A stretch of DNA of 64,000 nucleotides from an uncultured bacterium (GTDB lineage Bacteria > Cyanobacteriota > Vampirovibrionia > Gastranaerophilales > Gastranaerophilaceae), in NCBI GenBank assembly GCA_948964545.1, contig CAREDV010000002.1, positions 358,373-422,372 on the forward strand. Reading direction: 5' to 3'. How positions within the stretch are numbered: position 1 is the stretch's first letter; every line of letters begins with the position of its first letter. Below, in pieces: positions 61,389 to 64,000 of the stretch. The notes below the pieces were generated by a model. That model was given only the letters and a program-made list of their open reading frames with translations. It was not told the DNA's origin and did no database searches. A program made the position numbers and the translations under genes.

Positions 61389-63263
61389 ATGTTTAAAGAG
61401 CAAAACGACAAAGAGAGAGAATATTTTAATCAGGATTTTACACCTGTTAATGAACTGTTAAAAAGAATACGCATTTCGCTTGTATCAGGTGTAAAACTTA
61501 ACATTGATGATTTGGATTTTACGGGAATAGTTGAATTTGAACGCTCGCAAACTCTTGTTTATCTGACGCTGTTTCAATCAGGCAGAAAATCGATTCGTTA
61601 CGGAAGCAAGCGAGCTACTTTTGCAGAAACTTTAAATCGTGATATTGAAATGCTCCGTAAAAATAAACAATTTTCAGATTTTTTTGCAAATGACGAAAAT
61701 AAATGCCGTATAATGCTTGAATTTGTCATTGACAGAAAGAAAATTTCACCTAAAGAATTAAATTCCGAACGCTTTGATAACGGAAGGTTTGAAATCGGAA
61801 TAAACGGATTAGAACTTCGTAAAGACGGAATTTCTTATTATTATATGCCGACTGATGCAATTACTTTATCTCATATGGGACTTCGTGCGGTCTTGCAAAC
61901 CCTTGTTAAACGAACTCCTATCGGTAAGATGACAAACAAAATTTCAGAACGCCTTGAAATTCTTTCACAATCTCCAGATTATGAATATTATCTATTCAGA
62001 AGCCGTGCTTTTGTTACTTATAAAGATAAATGTATTCCGCTTTACCGCGGAAATGTAAGATATACCGAATTTGATTATGATACACTTTATAATCAGATTA
62101 TAAATTCTGTTGACTGGTGTCTTGATAATATGTATGATGATGGCAGATTTTTGTATTATTATGACTGTTGTGATGATACCTATAAGGATCATGAGCACCC
62201 AAACCGTCCGGTAGATAATTTGTATTACAATGATTTACGCCATTGCGGAGGAATAATTGCACTATTAAGAGCTTATCAGTTAACCGCTGATGAAAAATAT
62301 ATTACTGCTGTTAAAAAAGCTCTTGATTGGAGCGTATCGGTTTCTAAACCTCATGATACTCAATGGGGGACTGCATATTTTGCGTATTACAACAATAAAG
62401 GAAAACTTGGCGGAACAGGTGTACTTCTTGTTGCTATGATGCAGTATTATTTGATTACTGGTGATGATTCCTATATGGAATATATTAAAGGCTACACACG
62501 TCACGTGATGAGCAGAGTTTATGAAAACGGCGAACTACTCGGGTATTACATTCATCCTGCGTTTCAGGATGGACAACCGCTGATCAATATGAATGATGAA
62601 GAAAGAAAAGCAACTTTCTCATTCTATTATCCAGGCGAAGCCCTTTTAGGACTTGGACTTTATGCTAATAATTTTGACGATGAACTTGCAAAAGAAGCTA
62701 GCAGAGTCGGTGAAAAAGCACTAGACTGGATTATTGAAGAAAGACCAAAAATCTATTCAGATTTATTCACCGCACTTCCCTCTGACGCTTGGCTTATGCA
62801 GGCAATTGAGGAATGGACGAAAGATGAACATTTCAGAAAAGAAAATTATATAAATTTTGTTTTTACTGACGCAAATACAATGATGGAAAAAACATATAAA
62901 CACGATGATAGCCCGTATATTGACTATGACGGCGGGTATTATTATGAATACGGTGACCATTATTATCCTGATGGTGCAAGATCAGAAGGTTTGGTAGCTG
63001 CATTATATCTTGCACGTTTTCTCGGACGTAAAGAATTAGCCGAAAAACTCTTGAATGCCTGTAAAAATGTTGCAATGTGCCAGTTCCATTTATATAATTC
63101 GGAAGAAAGCAGTTATTCGCATAAAAATCCTGAACGCTCAGCCCGTTCTATAAGATTTAAGGCTACACGCCAATGGGTTCGTGTGGATTCGATACAGCAC
63201 GTTTCCTGTTTCTTTGCCAGATTGTTTATGGCAGAAAATAGTTTTCCTAAAAAAAACGACTAA
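61389..63263 (+). CDS. Alpha/alpha-toroid-like protein of unknown activity
   Basis: 624 residues, no signal peptide. The N-terminal ~200 residues form an unrecognised alpha/beta domain. Residues from about 235 onward have repeated helical-pair signatures (CGGIIALLRAYQLTADEKY, GEALLGLGLYANNF, DGARSEGLVAALYLARFLG) typical of six-hairpin glycosidase-like folds, with many acidic and aromatic residues. A carbohydrate-active or epimerase role is plausible but unproven. The stop overlaps a terminator serving the convergent gene. Confidence 0.75.
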   Translation: MFKEQNDKEREYFNQDFTPVNELLKRIRISLVSGVKLNIDDLDFTGIVEFERSQTLVYLTLFQSGRKSIRYGSKRATFAETLNRDIEMLRKNKQFSDFFANDENKCRIMLEFVIDRKKISPKELNSERFDNGRFEIGINGLELRKDGISYYYMPTDAITLSHMGLRAVLQTLVKRTPIGKMTNKISERLEILSQSPDYEYYLFRSRAFVTYKDKCIPLYRGNVRYTEFDYDTLYNQIINSVDWCLDNMYDDGRFLYYYDCCDDTYKDHEHPNRPVDNLYYNDLRHCGGIIALLRAYQLTADEKYITAVKKALDWSVSVSKPHDTQWGTAYFAYYNNKGKLGGTGVLLVAMMQYYLITGDDSYMEYIKGYTRHVMSRVYENGELLGYYIHPAFQDGQPLINMNDEERKATFSFYYPGEALLGLGLYANNFDDELAKEASRVGEKALDWIIEERPKIYSDLFTALPSDAWLMQAIEEWTKDEHFRKENYINFVFTDANTMMEKTYKHDDSPYIDYDGGYYYEYGDHYYPDGARSEGLVAALYLARFLGRKELAEKLLNACKNVAMCQFHLYNSEESSYSHKNPERSARSIRFKATRQWVRVDSIQHVSCFFARLFMAENSFPKKND

Positions 63264-63276
63264 CAACAAGTTAGTC
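63245..63276 (-). terminator. Terminator of the leftward gene at 63396
   Basis: Stem GACTAAC / GTTAGTC (63258-63264 and 63270-63276); on the minus strand it is followed by a run of T's. It overlaps the stop of the rightward gene at 61389. Confidence 0.8.
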
Positions 63277-63395
63277 AAAAAAGGGAAAGGAAACAAAATA
63301 TGTAATGAAGCTAAACGCTTCGTAAAATTCATAATATTTCGGTAAAGAAAGTCGAACAAATACCTCCAACACCCAAGTGAGGGAGTAGACTTCGT

Positions 63396-64000
63396 CTACC
63401 CGAACGTTTTGAATGTAGATTCAGTGTTCTTTTCAATAACTTTCTGAACCGCATCCATTTCAGTCTGAATAGCATCCTGCTCAGTATCTAACTGTTTTAA
63501 ACGTAATTCAAGGTTCTTATCTTCAGATTGAATAATTTCAATTTTAGCGTTGATTTCTTGAATAGATTGATCGTATTGATACTTATCATATTCATATTGG
63601 TTCATCGCATCGTCATACTTAGCCTGGTCAGTTAAAGTGTTAGTAGTAACCGCATAAGTAACTTCATCATCTTTACCTGGTTTTAATGTAACACTGATTA
63701 AACGACCTGTAGCATCTTGTTCAAATCTTGCTTCAATACCTTTAACTTCTTCAGTTCTTTGAGCTGAACCGATTGTGTACATCGGAATGTTGCTTAAAGA
63801 TGAACCTGTGTCAGAATATACTGTGTCGTCAGAAGTCAATACGCTTATTTTAGTGAAGTATGGAGACCATGTTCCTGTAGATGTGTTTTGAACATAACGT
63901 ACAGCCCAATCATCTTCAGCTTTTTTGCCGTTAGATGTGTCTCCACCATATTGTTTAACTAAAATATCTGTATAATTTTTTTCCTCTTCTTGTAACTGTT
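63396..64000 (-). CDS. 3' part of a second large lineage-type protein (5' end outside)
   Basis: The frame stays open to the window edge, starting QLQEEEKNYTDILVKQYGGD at the visible edge; the true start is beyond it. About 200 residues are seen. The C-terminal 60 form a coiled coil (EINAKIEIIQSEDKNLELRL to VIEKNTESTFKTFG) matching in pattern the end of the 719-residue protein at 44531. The TAG stop lies inside the small palindrome GTAGAC-TTC-GTCTAC. Confidence 0.8.
   Translation of the reverse strand, partial: QLQEEEKNYTDILVKQYGGDTSNGKKAEDDWAVRYVQNTSTGTWSPYFTKISVLTSDDTVYSDTGSSLSNIPMYTIGSAQRTEEVKGIEARFEQDATGRLISVTLKPGKDDEVTYAVTTNTLTDQAKYDDAMNQYEYDKYQYDQSIQEINAKIEIIQSEDKNLELRLKQLDTEQDAIQTEMDAVQKVIEKNTESTFKTFG

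Noticed and set aside
1..64000. CRISPR arrays, insertion sequences, prophage or integrase genes
   Set aside because: No spaced direct-repeat array, transposase, integrase or phage structural gene was found. The only regular tandem array is the in-frame 15-base repeat in gene A.

Overview
The window is AT-rich, densely packed and almost entirely coding. No intergenic gap exceeds about 300 bases. The gene content points to a non-photosynthetic relative of Cyanobacteria, most likely a gut Melainabacteria / Gastranaerophilales-type bacterium. The evidence is an OmpR-family regulator that reads like cyanobacterial RpaB, a histidine kinase that reads like NblS/Hik33, a Tic20-like small membrane protein, and a RecG with an N-terminal extension. 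These sit beside anaerobic and Gram-negative traits: the [FeFe]-hydrogenase maturase HydG, kdsB (KDO activation), a type V autotransporter and prepilin-like proteins with the FTLAEVLITLG signature. The taxonomic call is inference from protein resemblance; no marker search was run.

Layout. 1-9 kb: the 3' end of a pilin-like gene, typA, an MFS exporter, glmU, mnmA, hydG, a frameshifted prepilin with a 10-G tract, a formyltransferase and smpB. 9-16.5 kb: oppF, recR and ybaB leftward; then rightward a metzincin protease, accD-accA-prmA-kdsB, the RpaB-like regulator and tRNA-His. 16.7-24.6 kb: a leftward cluster of a PMP-type autotransporter, ogt and a fused EndoQ-UvrD repair protein, preceded by a DedA protein. 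24.6-30.2 kb: an M49-type peptidase, a phosphodiester glycosidase, a Tic20-like protein, a TPR protein, rsfS and rpiB. 30.3-33 kb: two unrecognised paralogous Met/Gly-rich proteins (A and B). 33-41 kb: recG, a CHASE2 adenylate cyclase, eda-kdgK-csaB and an EF-hand Met/Gly-rich protein (C). 41-50 kb: tRNA-Leu, a patatin, a polytopic membrane protein, a HEAT-like protein, a large lineage-type protein, an isopropylmalate/homocitrate-synthase-family enzyme, a TPR protein and a small CxxCxxC protein behind a second 10-G tract. 50-60 kb: an uncharacterised anchored protein, the NblS-like kinase, a flavoprotein, a metzincin-TPR protein and scpB-scpA-smc. 60-64 kb: an anchored protein, an alpha/alpha-toroid-like protein and the 3' part of a second large lineage-type protein.

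The most interesting signal is regulatory. Genes A, B and C share one promoter architecture. Upstream of A and B, at almost the same distance from the promoter, lies an exact match to the cyanobacterial RpaB-binding HLR1 motif; C has a degenerate version at the same spacing. The RpaB-like regulator and an NblS-like kinase are both in the window. This suggests that the high-light two-component system of Cyanobacteria has been kept in a non-photosynthetic relative and directed to lineage-specific, probably surface-associated, proteins. Other notable items are two 10-G tracts (candidate phase-variation switches), an EndoQ-UvrD fusion next to ogt, and two short interspersed repeat families.
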